A stretch of DNA of 64,000 nucleotides from Paenibacillus pectinilyticus. GTDB lineage: Bacteria; Bacillota; Bacilli; Paenibacillales; NBRC-103111. A program made the translations under genes and the position numbers. Each line of letters opens with the position of its first letter. Positions within the stretch are counted from its first letter, which is position 1. Under the pieces are notes generated by a model. The model ran no database searches, had not been told where the DNA came from, and saw nothing but the letters and a program-made list of their open reading frames with translations. Of the stretch, positions 52,992-63,482 are shown one piece after another. The stretch lies in assembly GCF_001700435.1 (NCBI RefSeq), contig NZ_LYPC01000002.1:186001-250000 (forward strand). Direction: 5' to 3'.

Positions 52992-54170
52992 TTATTCGCC
53001 TGAAGCGTCGCCTAGATCTTTCTCCTGTAGCAGCTCCAAAAACAACTGAACCAATGCTGGTTCTGGCTGTGCACCGCCGGTTTGACGTGCATAAAAGCGT
53101 GTAAAATGCTCTTCCATCGAGAAAGTAGCTTTAGGCAATGCTTCACGCACCGCTTCCATCTCTGGATAGATGGGACGAATATGAATGAAGCCTTCATACG
53201 CTTTACGCAATGCTTGTATTTGTTCAATGGACATCGCTGCTGTCATTGTAATTTCCAGATCGATCCATGCTGTGCTATCCCGTTGTTCATCAAGCCATTG
53301 ATGCACCTGACCAATACCATCTCGGGCTTTCCAGCTCACTAACGGGCGTCCAGAGGTTAAGAAAATTTCTTTCGGTTCCGCAACTTGCCCTGGGGCAAGT
53401 TCAAGAATCGTGACGGACTTGGCTTGTCCCGCTTCGGAGAAACTATAAGCAATCGGAGATCCGCTATACCGAATCATAGCATCAGACTTCACAAATTGCG
53501 GCCGGTGCAAGTGGCCTAGTGCCACGTATTGCGCACCAGCGTTTAAAGCTTCTGTATCTACAGTATACGCACCACCTACTTGAATAGGTCGCTCTGATTC
53601 CGTCTCATGCCCGCCTAGTACATATAAATGACTCATAATCAAATTCACCGTGTTCGGCTCGAATCCGGTTGCCTGCTTGCGAATTAGAGCTCCAACCCGC
53701 TCCGAATACTTACTGCGCAGCACTTCTTCCTCTGCTACCTCTGACAACAGCTCCTTTAAGCGTGATTCCGAGGGGTAGGGCAATGCAATTAATCTAGCGA
53801 GCTCACCGGTTCTAGCAATTCCAATAGATTGAATGTCCTGAACAGGTAAACCAATCAAGGTAATTCCTTGCGTTGCTGCTAATGGACCTGAAGCTGCAAG
53901 TCGATCCGGATGATCGTGATTTCCCGAAATAATCGCCACTTGCCTTTTACCCCCATCAGCGAGCCGGGCTATACCTTCATAAAATAACTGCTCCGCAGCA
54001 GCGGGTGGATTCACACTGTCGTAAATGTCTCCAGCAATCAACACGAGATCGATCGCTTCTTCTTTCACAATGCTCACCAACTCATCCATGAAAGCGATTT
54101 GCTCACTCAATCGACTTCGCCCTTCCAACGAACGTCCAAAATGCCAATCGGCCGTGTGTAAAATTCGCAT
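52992..54170 (-). CDS. sbcD: SbcD exonuclease subunit (Mre11-like nuclease)
   Basis: The 392-residue protein has the calcineurin-like phosphoesterase motifs HTADWHFGRSLEG, LIAGDIYDS and SGNHDHPDRL. AAAGGAGG lies six bases before ATG 54170, so the in-frame upstream start is not used. It lies 52 bases downstream of addA and 113 bases upstream of sbcC. The sbcD-sbcC gap holds no other gene. Confidence 0.96.
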   Translation of the reverse strand: MRILHTADWHFGRSLEGRSRLSEQIAFMDELVSIVKEEAIDLVLIAGDIYDSVNPPAAAEQLFYEGIARLADGGKRQVAIISGNHDHPDRLAASGPLAATQGITLIGLPVQDIQSIGIARTGELARLIALPYPSESRLKELLSEVAEEEVLRSKYSERVGALIRKQATGFEPNTVNLIMSHLYVLGGHETESERPIQVGGAYTVDTEALNAGAQYVALGHLHRPQFVKSDAMIRYSGSPIAYSFSEAGQAKSVTILELAPGQVAEPKEIFLTSGRPLVSWKARDGIGQVHQWLDEQRDSTAWIDLEITMTAAMSIEQIQALRKAYEGFIHIRPIYPEMEAVREALPKATFSMEEHFTRFYARQTGGAQPEPALVQLFLELLQEKDLGDASGE

Positions 54171-54222
54171 AACATGCCTCCTTTCTGACAACCACAAGTG
54201 GCCTCTATTCTATGAATGAACG

Positions 54223-57200
54223 TTACATTTCTACTAGCTTTGCACCATCAAAGAAATAGAGGAACTTCCCAAGGACTGGGCGTTTCCAAATGTGCTCGAC
54301 AGCTCTCGCATACAAATTAATTTGCTTCTCGTAACGAAGCTGCAGATCCGCATCACTATTGCCTTTCACTGCATCTGTCTTATAATCTACCAAAACAAGG
54401 CCCAGCTCATCTTCAAATAAACAATCAATAACCCCTTGAATGAGTACAGTTTCTCCTGCAGCAGTTGAATCTGCCTCCATATAGACTTCATCGGCAGCTA
54501 ATCCATAACTAAACGGGACCTCACGCTGAACGGTATGCGCTTGAATCATTCTCTTACCAACTGATGTCTCGAAAAATTTTAAAATAACAGGTATATCCAC
54601 CACATCACGCTGTTCTTGTGTCATGGTTTGTTTATTCAACATATCTTCGAGCGTGGCTTGTATACTTGCTTCTGTAGGCAACTCGAGTAGGGAAAGATTT
54701 TGCATCACGGCATGTACAACTGTTCCTTTCTCAGCTGCAGTAAGCTTCTTCTCCTCCATAAATCTCGGTCTACGCCAAATTGTGTTGGCAGGTCTACTTA
54801 AAGCTGGCGAAGATTCTTCCTTAACAGAAGTCTCGGTAAGACTAGGAGTCTCAAATTCTGTAACGATACGATTGATCTCGGATAACCGCTTCATTTCTGA
54901 GACAGTCGTTTTGGCAAAATGCTTAGGTGCATCTGGAAAATCGTATCGCCAAGACAATCGATCCTCCAGTTCTTTTTTCCATCTGCCCGAGGTTACAACA
55001 GCATCACTTTGTTGAATAGCCTGTATACGATCATGGTCCGGGATGATGGCTTCTTCCTCAAGTATCGCGTCCATCTGCAGACTCTCTGGTGTAATGACAC
55101 TCAGTTTCCATTTGGAAGGATCGTGCAACAAGCGGACATCTGATGCTGCTTCGCTAATACCAAGTCGTTCCCGCCATAAAACAGCATCTGGATGACGCAG
55201 CAAGGCAGGGCCTACCCAGTCCAAATAGCTTTTAGCTTTCGCTAACTCAAAATCGGGTAAGTACCAAGCCTCTCTTGACAGATGACGTCCCCAACCACGC
55301 AGCAGCTTATCTAGTGATTTCACCGTACCAAGCAAATATAATTTCTCTCTTGCTCGCGTCAGCGCTACATACAATACACGCATTTCTTCTGCAAGAAGTT
55401 CAAGTTTCAACCGCTTTTTAATCGCGAGTGAAGGAAGTGTTGGGTAACTGACCCGCAGCTTCGTATCCACAAATCTTGGTCCAAAGCCTAATTCCTTGTG
55501 CAGCAAGAACGCTTCGTTCAGATCGCGTTGATTGAACATTTTGGCCATACCTGCTACGAACACGACAGGGAATTCCAAGCCTTTACTTTTGTGAATCGAC
55601 ATAATACGTACGACATCTTCTTGTTCGCCAAGCGCACGTGCTGTTCCGAGGTCACCGCCGCTTTCTTTCATCCGCTCAATAAATCGTAAAAATCGGAATA
55701 ACCCGCGAAGTGATGTACTCTCATATTGCCTTGCACGATCATAGAGCGCCCTTAAATTGGCTTGCCGCTGCATGCCACCTGGCAAACCACCTGCGAAGTC
55801 ATAATAACCCGTTTGTCTGAAAATACGCCAAATCAAGTCAGCTAAGGAGCCTTGTCTAGCTTCATCCCGCCATTGCTCTAAACGCTCAAGAAAGTAGAAT
55901 AATTTGTTCGATAACTCGTCTTGCCCTTCGTTACTCCCTTGGAGCGCCATGCGTAAAACGGACTCATAGAAAGGTACGGATTTATCCGCAGCTCGAATTT
56001 GGGCTAAATCCTCAGCAGTCAGCTGTACCATAGGCGAGCGCAATACAGCAGCAAGTGGTACATCCTGATACGGGTTATCAATCACCTTCAATAAGGACAG
56101 CATGGTCTCAACTTCCGTTGCTGAGAAATACCCCGTACTGAGCTCCGCATAAGCTGGTATCCCCTGCTTCTTAAGTTCGTCAATTAAGATAGGTGACCAT
56201 GCTTGCGTCGCTCTTAATAAAATAACAATATCTCTATAGGTTGCTGGGCGATCTCCACCAGTTCGTTTATCAAAAACTTGAAAAACTTCCTGCCCACCTG
56301 CACCTAGTAGTCCACGAATTTGAAGAGCAATTGTTCTTGCTTCTAATTGTGCGGTTTCCAGTTCTTCCGCTTCAACAACAGGATCAACTCCGTCGGAACC
56401 CTCAACATGCATATCCGTCTCGATTTCATCGGATTCCTCTGTGAATGATTCGTCTTTGTCGGCCCCATCTTTAGCGCGATCAATGAGCAGCATTTCGACC
56501 GAGCAGTCGGATGCTGAAGGCGGATAACCCGCTCCATAGACTAGTTCCGCGCGTTCGTCGTAAGCAATTTCGCCTACCGTCTCATTCATCATTTGTTTAA
56601 AAATAAAGTTAACAGCATCAACAACTTGAACACGGCTTCGGAAATTCCTCGCTAAGTCAATTCTTCCACCGTTCATTGCCTGATCCTGCACAGGATCTTT
56701 GTTGGAACGATACGCTTTGTACTTCTCCATAAATAGACCAGGCTCAGCTAATCGAAACCGATAAATACTCTGTTTAACGTCACCAACCATGAATCGGTTG
56801 CCAGGTTTGGAGGTTGAAATCAATTCAACAATCGCCTCTTGGACTCGATTCGTATCCTGATATTCATCCAGCAGCACCTCAGCAAATTGTTTGCGATACG
56901 CTTGAGCCGCTTCTGAAGGATACAATTCACCAGGCATCGATCCAGGCGCCGTTAGAATTTGCAGGCAATAATGCTCCAAGTCAGCAAATTCAATCAGACC
57001 TTTAGCAGCCTTAGCAGCTTGATATCTTTTGCCGAAATCAACGATGAGATCAACAAGTACATGAAGCAAGGGGGCCATCTCTGCGATTTCTTGATGAAAC
57101 TGTTCTGGCGTACGTCCGAACAATTCTTCCTTTAATTTGTTAATCTGATCTTTGGCCTTGTTCCTCAGCTCTTTGACTTCTTCCTGCATAGCTTTATCAA

Positions 57201-58173
57201 AGTCATCGCCTTTACAAGCTTTGAGCTTACCGAATTCAACGGTTTGGAAACCGCGATATAGAACGGACCACGGATACGTCGTTGTTTCTAATAAATTCTG
57301 AACAAGTTCTATATCATCTCGCAAATTGTCCAAATAAGGAGCCGGTCCTCCTGGAGACTCTGCGATAAATTGAGCCTGGCGCAGTAAATCAGCAGCCCCT
57401 TCAAGCTCAAGTGTCAAATCTCGTACAAGACTTTGTTCCCAAAGGGAGTAGTCCACTGGCGCAGAAGCCGCGGCAACATAAGGAAGCGCCTCTTCAACCA
57501 AAGGCACCGCTTCACTCTTCATTTCCTGCGGTGCAGGAGGACCAAACATCGATGCCGTTTCACGAAGCCAGAATTCTGGCCAAGGATGACTGCGAGATAC
57601 ATCATATAGTTTCTGAATGAGCTGCATAATGGCGTTGTCATTGCGTTCCCCACTAAAAGAATCAACAAGCTGCCAGAAGGCACTATGCTCGTCACTTGCA
57701 GCATAATACTCTTCAAGCATTTCACCAAGCAAGTCCTGACGCAGCAAATCACCTTCTGTCTCGTTCGCGATTCGGAAGCCGGGATCTAACTTAATTAGGC
57801 TAAAATATCGCTGAACAACCTCTAAACAAAAAGAATGCAAAGTCGTAATAGACGCCTTCCCCATAAGCGCGAGTTGTTTACGCAAATGTTGTGAATGGGG
57901 CTGTTTCATGAGCTCTTTCTCTAAGGCTTCTCGGATCCGATGCTTCATTTCTGAAGCTGCCGCCTTGGTAAAGGTAGCAACCAGTAATCGGTCCACATCG
58001 ATAGGCTCCCACTCGCTGGAAATCCGTCGTATGATTCGTTCCACAAGTACAGCTGTTTTACCAGACCCAGCAGCAGCGGCAACCAGCATGTTTTGCCCTT
58101 TCAGGGTTATGGCATCCCATTGATCATCCGTCCATGTACTTCCAAGGGGTTTAGGTTCTTGCTGATGCGTCAC
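54223..58173 (-). CDS. addA: ATP-dependent helicase/nuclease subunit AddA
   Basis: The 1316-residue UvrD-like helicase has motif I AAAAGSGKTAVLVERI, motif II LLDEYQDTN and RecB-type nuclease LVLVDYKTDAV near the C terminus. With AddB it resects double-strand breaks to Chi sites. It is about 80 residues longer than Bacillus AddA, partly through an acidic insertion (KDESFTEESDEIETDM..., about residues 560-605). GTG 58173 follows AAAGGAG. The gene starts 22 bases after addB. Confidence 0.97.
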   Translation of the reverse strand: MTHQQEPKPLGSTWTDDQWDAITLKGQNMLVAAAAGSGKTAVLVERIIRRISSEWEPIDVDRLLVATFTKAAASEMKHRIREALEKELMKQPHSQHLRKQLALMGKASITTLHSFCLEVVQRYFSLIKLDPGFRIANETEGDLLRQDLLGEMLEEYYAASDEHSAFWQLVDSFSGERNDNAIMQLIQKLYDVSRSHPWPEFWLRETASMFGPPAPQEMKSEAVPLVEEALPYVAAASAPVDYSLWEQSLVRDLTLELEGAADLLRQAQFIAESPGGPAPYLDNLRDDIELVQNLLETTTYPWSVLYRGFQTVEFGKLKACKGDDFDKAMQEEVKELRNKAKDQINKLKEELFGRTPEQFHQEIAEMAPLLHVLVDLIVDFGKRYQAAKAAKGLIEFADLEHYCLQILTAPGSMPGELYPSEAAQAYRKQFAEVLLDEYQDTNRVQEAIVELISTSKPGNRFMVGDVKQSIYRFRLAEPGLFMEKYKAYRSNKDPVQDQAMNGGRIDLARNFRSRVQVVDAVNFIFKQMMNETVGEIAYDERAELVYGAGYPPSASDCSVEMLLIDRAKDGADKDESFTEESDEIETDMHVEGSDGVDPVVEAEELETAQLEARTIALQIRGLLGAGGQEVFQVFDKRTGGDRPATYRDIVILLRATQAWSPILIDELKKQGIPAYAELSTGYFSATEVETMLSLLKVIDNPYQDVPLAAVLRSPMVQLTAEDLAQIRAADKSVPFYESVLRMALQGSNEGQDELSNKLFYFLERLEQWRDEARQGSLADLIWRIFRQTGYYDFAGGLPGGMQRQANLRALYDRARQYESTSLRGLFRFLRFIERMKESGGDLGTARALGEQEDVVRIMSIHKSKGLEFPVVFVAGMAKMFNQRDLNEAFLLHKELGFGPRFVDTKLRVSYPTLPSLAIKKRLKLELLAEEMRVLYVALTRAREKLYLLGTVKSLDKLLRGWGRHLSREAWYLPDFELAKAKSYLDWVGPALLRHPDAVLWRERLGISEAASDVRLLHDPSKWKLSVITPESLQMDAILEEEAIIPDHDRIQAIQQSDAVVTSGRWKKELEDRLSWRYDFPDAPKHFAKTTVSEMKRLSEINRIVTEFETPSLTETSVKEESSPALSRPANTIWRRPRFMEEKKLTAAEKGTVVHAVMQNLSLLELPTEASIQATLEDMLNKQTMTQEQRDVVDIPVILKFFETSVGKRMIQAHTVQREVPFSYGLAADEVYMEADSTAAGETVLIQGVIDCLFEDELGLVLVDYKTDAVKGNSDADLQLRYEKQINLYARAVEHIWKRPVLGKFLYFFDGAKLVEM

Positions 58174-58195
58174 ACGGATACACTCCTTTCTGCCT

Positions 58196-61100
58196 TCACG
58201 GCCCGCTTACCTGTCCAGCCAATTCCGTCCATACCTGATCCTTCGCTCGTTGGCGGAAAACATGCACTTCATTCCCTTCGAATAAAGGGTCTATTTGACA
58301 AATAGCTGTATAGGAACAATGTTGGCATGCTGTCTTTTTACCCATGCGGTACGGAGCAATATCTACATGTCCATCTGTAATGTTGGTTCCAATTTGTTTC
58401 ACTTGCTTACGTACATAGGTTCTAAGGGTATCCCACTGTTCTTCTGTCGCTACGGAGGAAGTTGAATAAAAACTTCCATCTTTCTTTAATGCCACTGGAA
58501 TAAGCTGTGAATGCCCTGCACTTCGAATCAATTCATCATCCATTAAACCTGCAACTTCAGCATCCGCAGTAATTAAGCCCTTCATTTTGTAACGTTTACG
58601 AAGTTCTTTCTCTACAGATGCAGGATCAAGCGCATTTTTTTGCTGCAGCATAGGGTTATGCACATGGAAATAAAGCACGCCTGCCGGCTTTGCTTCTACA
58701 CCTAGCCAAGTCTCTGCATGTGTAAGGATGACGTCTAGATACGTCAACATCTGAAGGGACAGCCCATAATACACTTCCGATAGCTGTAAAGCTGTCTGGC
58801 TTGATTTATAGTCAATAACGCGCAGTAATACACCTTGCTCGCCATCTGCTCGATCTACACGATCGATTCGCCCAATAATCTCCATTGTACAACCATTATC
58901 GAGCTCAAATGTAAGCGGAGGTAACTCTTTGCCTGGGCCAAAATCAATTTCCAATCCAAGCGGTTGAAACTGCCCATGCTTCGCATGTTCGCCTAGGACG
59001 ACGGCAGCTCTACCGACCACCTGCTTGAGTTTTCTAGCAATATAAGCATATCGACTAGAACTTAGTAAAATTTCGCCTTGCAAGCGAGGCGCTAGCTCGT
59101 CCACAACTTGTGCCGAACGCTCCATACATTGCTCAGCGGATAAAGAACCCCAATCGAGCTGATCCTGCTGCAGCTTCTGAACGAACTGGTTCAGCGCCGC
59201 ATGGAACAATTGACCAATATCAGGTGCATCCAATCGATATACACGACGTTCTTGAAGACGTAAGCCATGAGAAACGAAATGCGAGAATGGACAAGCCACA
59301 TACTTCTCCATCCGTGAAACACTTGCACGTAAGTGCTGCCCATATAAAAGCTTACTTGTCTTGGAGGTGAGTCTCTTTTCTTTGTTTGTATAATTCAGAG
59401 CTTGCGCTAGGGATTGCAGCTTCAGCTGCCACTCGGGCTGTTCCGTATACCAATTGTAAGTATCCCACCATAACTCTGACATCCGACCACCCAGTAACCA
59501 GTGCTTCATACGTACGGATAAATACGAAATCGCCTGTGTCGGATGTGCTAAATAAGCCGCTTGCTCAACTTCAGATAAATCCACCGAAGGTTCAGCTAGG
59601 AGTAAGGATCCCTCTGTGCCAGGAAAAAGTTGCCGCATTTGCTGAATAAGTTCCGAAGGTAATAACGATTTGCCCTCTTCATCTGCCAAGGGATAACTCA
59701 ACCAAAGTCGTTTACCCGGTACCGTGAGTGAAGTATAGACAATGAACTGCTCATCCAAAAGCTTCCTGCGACTGCCGTCGGCCATGGGTAATCCGGAGTC
59801 CATCAATACACTGCGTTCCGCTTCTGTCAGAACCCCTTTCTCAGCCATCTGAGCAGGGATAACACCGTCATTCACGCCTAAAATATAAGCATATCTGATA
59901 CCGCTAGAGCGTGTACGATCCATACTTCCAATCAATAGCTGATCCATCGAAGGCGGCACTAATCCCAACTGCATACTTTCCATGCCCGTTTCAATTAGAC
60001 CGTTAAACAGTTCAAGTGAGAGTTCATCGGTTCCCATGGTTTCTACCAATTGATCCAGCATATCCATGACACTGTTCCACATTTGGCTGTGCTCACGTGC
60101 CTTCTCCGGCCTTCCAGCAAGTGTAGCCTGTTGTGTCCATGCTTCCAGCTTCTCTGGCGCTTGAACGGTCACCAGCAGGTCATATAACGCTTCAACTTGA
60201 TCTTTGACTGTCCGAGCCTGCCCCAACCGATTGGATAACGCAAGTAAAGGACGTACAACCCATGATTTACTTGTATTCAACGCTTGTAATTCTGCCGTTT
60301 GTTCCTTGATCTGGTCTTCCGCCTGCTCTAAATTCGCACGAAATTGATATGTCCATGGCTTGCCATCTGTCCATCTATAGCCTTGAATCCCGAAGGCAAG
60401 CACATAATTTTCTAATTTATCCAACTCTGTACGTTCAGAGGTCGCTTCTAGAGGCAGCAATAAATCCGTTTTGATGCAACGGAATACGGCATCGTAATGC
60501 CAATTATGCTGGACGACTTCTAGTGCGGAGCGAATGAACTCCACAAGTGGATGATGCAATACCGATCGTTTCTGATCAAAAAAGTGAGGGATTTCATGAT
60601 CGGTTAGCACCATGTTTAACAGATCCTGATAGCCTTCCATGTTCCTCACCATGATGGCCATTTCGCGCCAACGAACCCCATGCTCACGAACGAGCTCAAG
60701 CATATCACGCACGGCACCTTCTACCTCAGCACGACGATGGACGGCTTCCCGGATGACGAGCTGATCAGAGAGCTTTTCCCCAATGGCAGGCTTATACTTA
60801 TGCGCTCCTCCACCTATTCGGCGATGGAAATTCTGCTCTAAATACGCAAGCGCTGGGCTATCTTCATAACGAGGTGCATGCTCGGGACTAAGCTGAACGA
60901 CTTCAGCTCTATCCAGTCCTAGCTGCCAAATCAACTCTTGTAACCGAACCATCGTCATAGCGGTCGGATGGAACAAATCCAACTCATCCGGCTTGTCTTC
61001 TGCCTGCAGTTCACGATCTAAACACAAGGTGATCGTCACTTGCTTACATGAAGCAAATAAAGCTCCCAATACTCTGAATTCTTGGGGTGTGAACCCATGG

Positions 61101-61726
61101 AAACCATCAATCCAAACCGAAGCTGAACGCAAATAAGCGGAATTCACCACTTGTTCAGCGAGCAGTGTCAAATAGTCCTCTCCATCCAAATACTGCTTGG
61201 CTACCGCCGCTTCAAACTCTCGATATACGAGCTGAATGTCGTGCATTTTATCACGCAGCAATCCATGCTCACCCAAGTTAGTGACACGTTTACTTTCGTG
61301 AGATTCCAACTGCTCTGCTGTTACACAATAGCGCTTCATTTCGGTAAAAAGCTGATTCAACCGATCCACAAAGCCCATTTGCTCAGCGGAATGTCCAAAG
61401 AGGCGTAACTCCTCCTTGTGCTTATGTAAAATGCTCGTTAGCAGTAGTTTCTTCCCTGTATCATCAATAGGCAGCCTTGCTGTACCGCCTTCTTCTTGCA
61501 TTACACGCCAAGCTAAACGATGAAAGCTAAGTACCTGTGCGCGGATCATACCGCGAATATTGGGATCTGATACAAGGGCATGCTCAGCTTGAAACGTGGC
61601 TTGCTCAGGGACTAGTAAAATGAGTGGATCACCTTCAGGCGCTGACGCCAATTGCTGCTTGATCTCTGTCAGACAGCGCTCACTCTTACCGCTTCCAGCT
61701 CTACCAATAACGAATCGAATAGACAT
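58196..61726 (-). CDS. addB: ATP-dependent helicase/nuclease subunit AddB
   Basis: The 1176-residue protein begins with the Walker A FVIGRAGSGKSERCL, has a helicase-like core and a C-terminal nuclease motif VLLRVIDYKSSQTAL. The four-cysteine iron-sulfur staple is visible in CPFSHFVSHGL plus CQHCSYTAIC. AAGGAGG lies six bases before ATG 61726. The gene heads the addB-addA-sbcD-sbcC unit. Confidence 0.97.
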   Translation of the reverse strand: MSIRFVIGRAGSGKSERCLTEIKQQLASAPEGDPLILLVPEQATFQAEHALVSDPNIRGMIRAQVLSFHRLAWRVMQEEGGTARLPIDDTGKKLLLTSILHKHKEELRLFGHSAEQMGFVDRLNQLFTEMKRYCVTAEQLESHESKRVTNLGEHGLLRDKMHDIQLVYREFEAAVAKQYLDGEDYLTLLAEQVVNSAYLRSASVWIDGFHGFTPQEFRVLGALFASCKQVTITLCLDRELQAEDKPDELDLFHPTAMTMVRLQELIWQLGLDRAEVVQLSPEHAPRYEDSPALAYLEQNFHRRIGGGAHKYKPAIGEKLSDQLVIREAVHRRAEVEGAVRDMLELVREHGVRWREMAIMVRNMEGYQDLLNMVLTDHEIPHFFDQKRSVLHHPLVEFIRSALEVVQHNWHYDAVFRCIKTDLLLPLEATSERTELDKLENYVLAFGIQGYRWTDGKPWTYQFRANLEQAEDQIKEQTAELQALNTSKSWVVRPLLALSNRLGQARTVKDQVEALYDLLVTVQAPEKLEAWTQQATLAGRPEKAREHSQMWNSVMDMLDQLVETMGTDELSLELFNGLIETGMESMQLGLVPPSMDQLLIGSMDRTRSSGIRYAYILGVNDGVIPAQMAEKGVLTEAERSVLMDSGLPMADGSRRKLLDEQFIVYTSLTVPGKRLWLSYPLADEEGKSLLPSELIQQMRQLFPGTEGSLLLAEPSVDLSEVEQAAYLAHPTQAISYLSVRMKHWLLGGRMSELWWDTYNWYTEQPEWQLKLQSLAQALNYTNKEKRLTSKTSKLLYGQHLRASVSRMEKYVACPFSHFVSHGLRLQERRVYRLDAPDIGQLFHAALNQFVQKLQQDQLDWGSLSAEQCMERSAQVVDELAPRLQGEILLSSSRYAYIARKLKQVVGRAAVVLGEHAKHGQFQPLGLEIDFGPGKELPPLTFELDNGCTMEIIGRIDRVDRADGEQGVLLRVIDYKSSQTALQLSEVYYGLSLQMLTYLDVILTHAETWLGVEAKPAGVLYFHVHNPMLQQKNALDPASVEKELRKRYKMKGLITADAEVAGLMDDELIRSAGHSQLIPVALKKDGSFYSTSSVATEEQWDTLRTYVRKQVKQIGTNITDGHVDIAPYRMGKKTACQHCSYTAICQIDPLFEGNEVHVFRQRAKDQVWTELAGQVSGP

Positions 61727-61873
61727 GCAGTGCCTCCTTACACTTTCCGTAGGAAAGCTTGCTTCGTAAGCAATTCTAGTTTTCTATCTCTCTATTCTAG
61801 CATACTATCACTTCAGAGTCGGCGTGGTAGATGATGGGGAGAACTGAACGGGACTCTTACAACCCCATAAATA

Positions 61874-61896
61874 CGAACGTACATTCTATTATTATA
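61874..61896 (-). promoter_or_regulatory. Extended -10 promoter with LexA/DinR-like box upstream of addB
   Basis: On the minus strand TGCTATAAT (TATAAT at 61891-61896) is an extended -10 element with no good -35. Just downstream lies AGAATGTACGTTCG (61874-61887), eight of ten bases matching the Bacillus LexA box CGAAC-N4-GTTCG, over the expected start point. SOS control is inference. Confidence 0.5.
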
Positions 61897-61941
61897 GCAT
61901 ATTTGACAATAAACACCAGAAAAATTGAATTTCCAGCAACA

Positions 61942-61974
61942 AAAAACAGGCAAGTCAACCCTCGACTGCCTGTC
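61942..61974 (-). terminator. Terminator of the rRNA methyltransferase gene
   Basis: On the minus strand ACAGGCAGTC pairs with GACTTGCCTGT (one bulge) across AACCCTC-type loop sequence, followed by TTTTTTG. Confidence 0.85.
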
Positions 61975-61988
61975 GGTATATCAAACCT

Positions 61989-63362
61989 TTATTTACTGCG
62001 CACTTCAAAGATGGCAAATTTCAAATAATGACCTTCATCCACACCAAGGATACGCGGGTGGTCCATGCCGGCGCCACGGAACTCGATTAAACGCAGCAAC
62101 TTACCTGCATCCGTCGCCGCAGCATGGATTGTCTCCAAGAATAACTCAGGATGCATGTGATAGGAACAGCTGGCCGTAACGAGATAGCCGCCTTCGTTTA
62201 CAAGTTTCATCCCGTGTAAGTTAATGTCTTTATAACCGCGACAAGCCCCTTCAACAGCACTTTTCGTCTTTGCAAAAGCTGGCGGATCTAGAATGACTAC
62301 ATCCCAAGTACGTCCACTTGTTCCGACTGGCTTGGAGGTATCTACCTTAGCTTGCCCCGCAGCCCCTGCTGCAGCACGAAGCTTGCGCTCATCTAACCCT
62401 TTAACTTGCGTACGCAAGTACTCGAAGGCATCCGCGACCACAAACTCAACGCGGTCCTCAAATCCGTTCAGTGCAACGTTCGTACGTGCACTTTCGATTG
62501 CATGCTCAGAAATATCGAGACAGGTTACTTTTTTGGCACCAAATTGACAAGCATTTAGCGTAAAGCTCCCCGTATGAGAAAAGCATTCAAGTACAGACGC
62601 ACCATCCCATAGCGGATAGGTAACCACTTTACCATTAGCGTTCACTGGAAGCATTTGCATTTCGCCGTTCTCTTCAACTTCAGCCAACTGAATCCCACTA
62701 CGATGACCCCAGCCTGTCATAAGTGGAGCAATCGCTGCACGGTTCTCACGCTGATCGAAGAAATAACCCGTCTTCTGACCCTCTTCAATATCAACGCGAA
62801 TCCGGAGACCATTTTCCAAAATATCCACATGCTTGGAGCAATCGCCGTATAGTAAACCTTTCGTCTGCTTCAGACCCTCAAGCTCACGAATGGGAACATC
62901 ACTGCGCTCATAAATTCCCGCTGGCTTCATGACTTGCACTAAAGCTTCGACAATACTGTCTCTACAGCGATCCATTCCTAGGGTTAAAACTTGCACAACC
63001 AGTGTATCTTCAAATTTATCAACAATGAGACCGGGCAAGAAATCTGCTTCTCCATAGACCAACCGGTAGGATTGAGCTCCCTTCACAAAACGCTGACGGT
63101 GCTGGAAAGCACGGGTAAATCGCTCTATGAAAAAAGCTGTCGTCATGGCTTCAAGTGGACTGTACGATACAATTCGTACCGTTAATTGGGAAGCTTCATT
63201 GTAATAGCCCGTAGCTAGGTACTTGCCGAGATGATTTTGAACATCTACCAATTGCCCAGGCACAATATCTGCGTCTTCTCGTTCGATTTCACTCTTGTAT
63301 ACCCATGGGTGTCCTTGCTCTAAGCGCGGTTTACGTTTCTTATATAGAAATACTGCTGCCAT
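61989..63362 (-). CDS. RlmI-type class I rRNA methyltransferase (PUA-SAM)
   Basis: The 457-residue protein has an N-terminal PUA domain, an RlmI-type linker (TGYFFDQRENRAAI), a SAM-binding CFSHTGSFTLNA and the catalytic DPPAFAKTK. RlmI makes m5C1962 in 23S rRNA; exact target is by family. Two insertions, one acidic (around residues 215-245) and one Ala/Lys/Gly-rich near KLRAAAGAAGQAKVDTS, make it about 60 residues longer than E. coli RlmI. The ribosome binding site is weak. Confidence 0.88.
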   Translation of the reverse strand: MAAVFLYKKRKPRLEQGHPWVYKSEIEREDADIVPGQLVDVQNHLGKYLATGYYNEASQLTVRIVSYSPLEAMTTAFFIERFTRAFQHRQRFVKGAQSYRLVYGEADFLPGLIVDKFEDTLVVQVLTLGMDRCRDSIVEALVQVMKPAGIYERSDVPIRELEGLKQTKGLLYGDCSKHVDILENGLRIRVDIEEGQKTGYFFDQRENRAAIAPLMTGWGHRSGIQLAEVEENGEMQMLPVNANGKVVTYPLWDGASVLECFSHTGSFTLNACQFGAKKVTCLDISEHAIESARTNVALNGFEDRVEFVVADAFEYLRTQVKGLDERKLRAAAGAAGQAKVDTSKPVGTSGRTWDVVILDPPAFAKTKSAVEGACRGYKDINLHGMKLVNEGGYLVTASCSYHMHPELFLETIHAAATDAGKLLRLIEFRGAGMDHPRILGVDEGHYLKFAIFEVRSK

Positions 63363-63482
63363 CTGTTTTTGCCGTCCTTTGCGTGAAACCGTTCACCTAT
63401 ACCATCTGGCTTGTCATGCTTGTCTGTACGGTCACATATATTGGTTGAAAAAGTCGTACATCACGAAAAGGGGAACCCGCTC

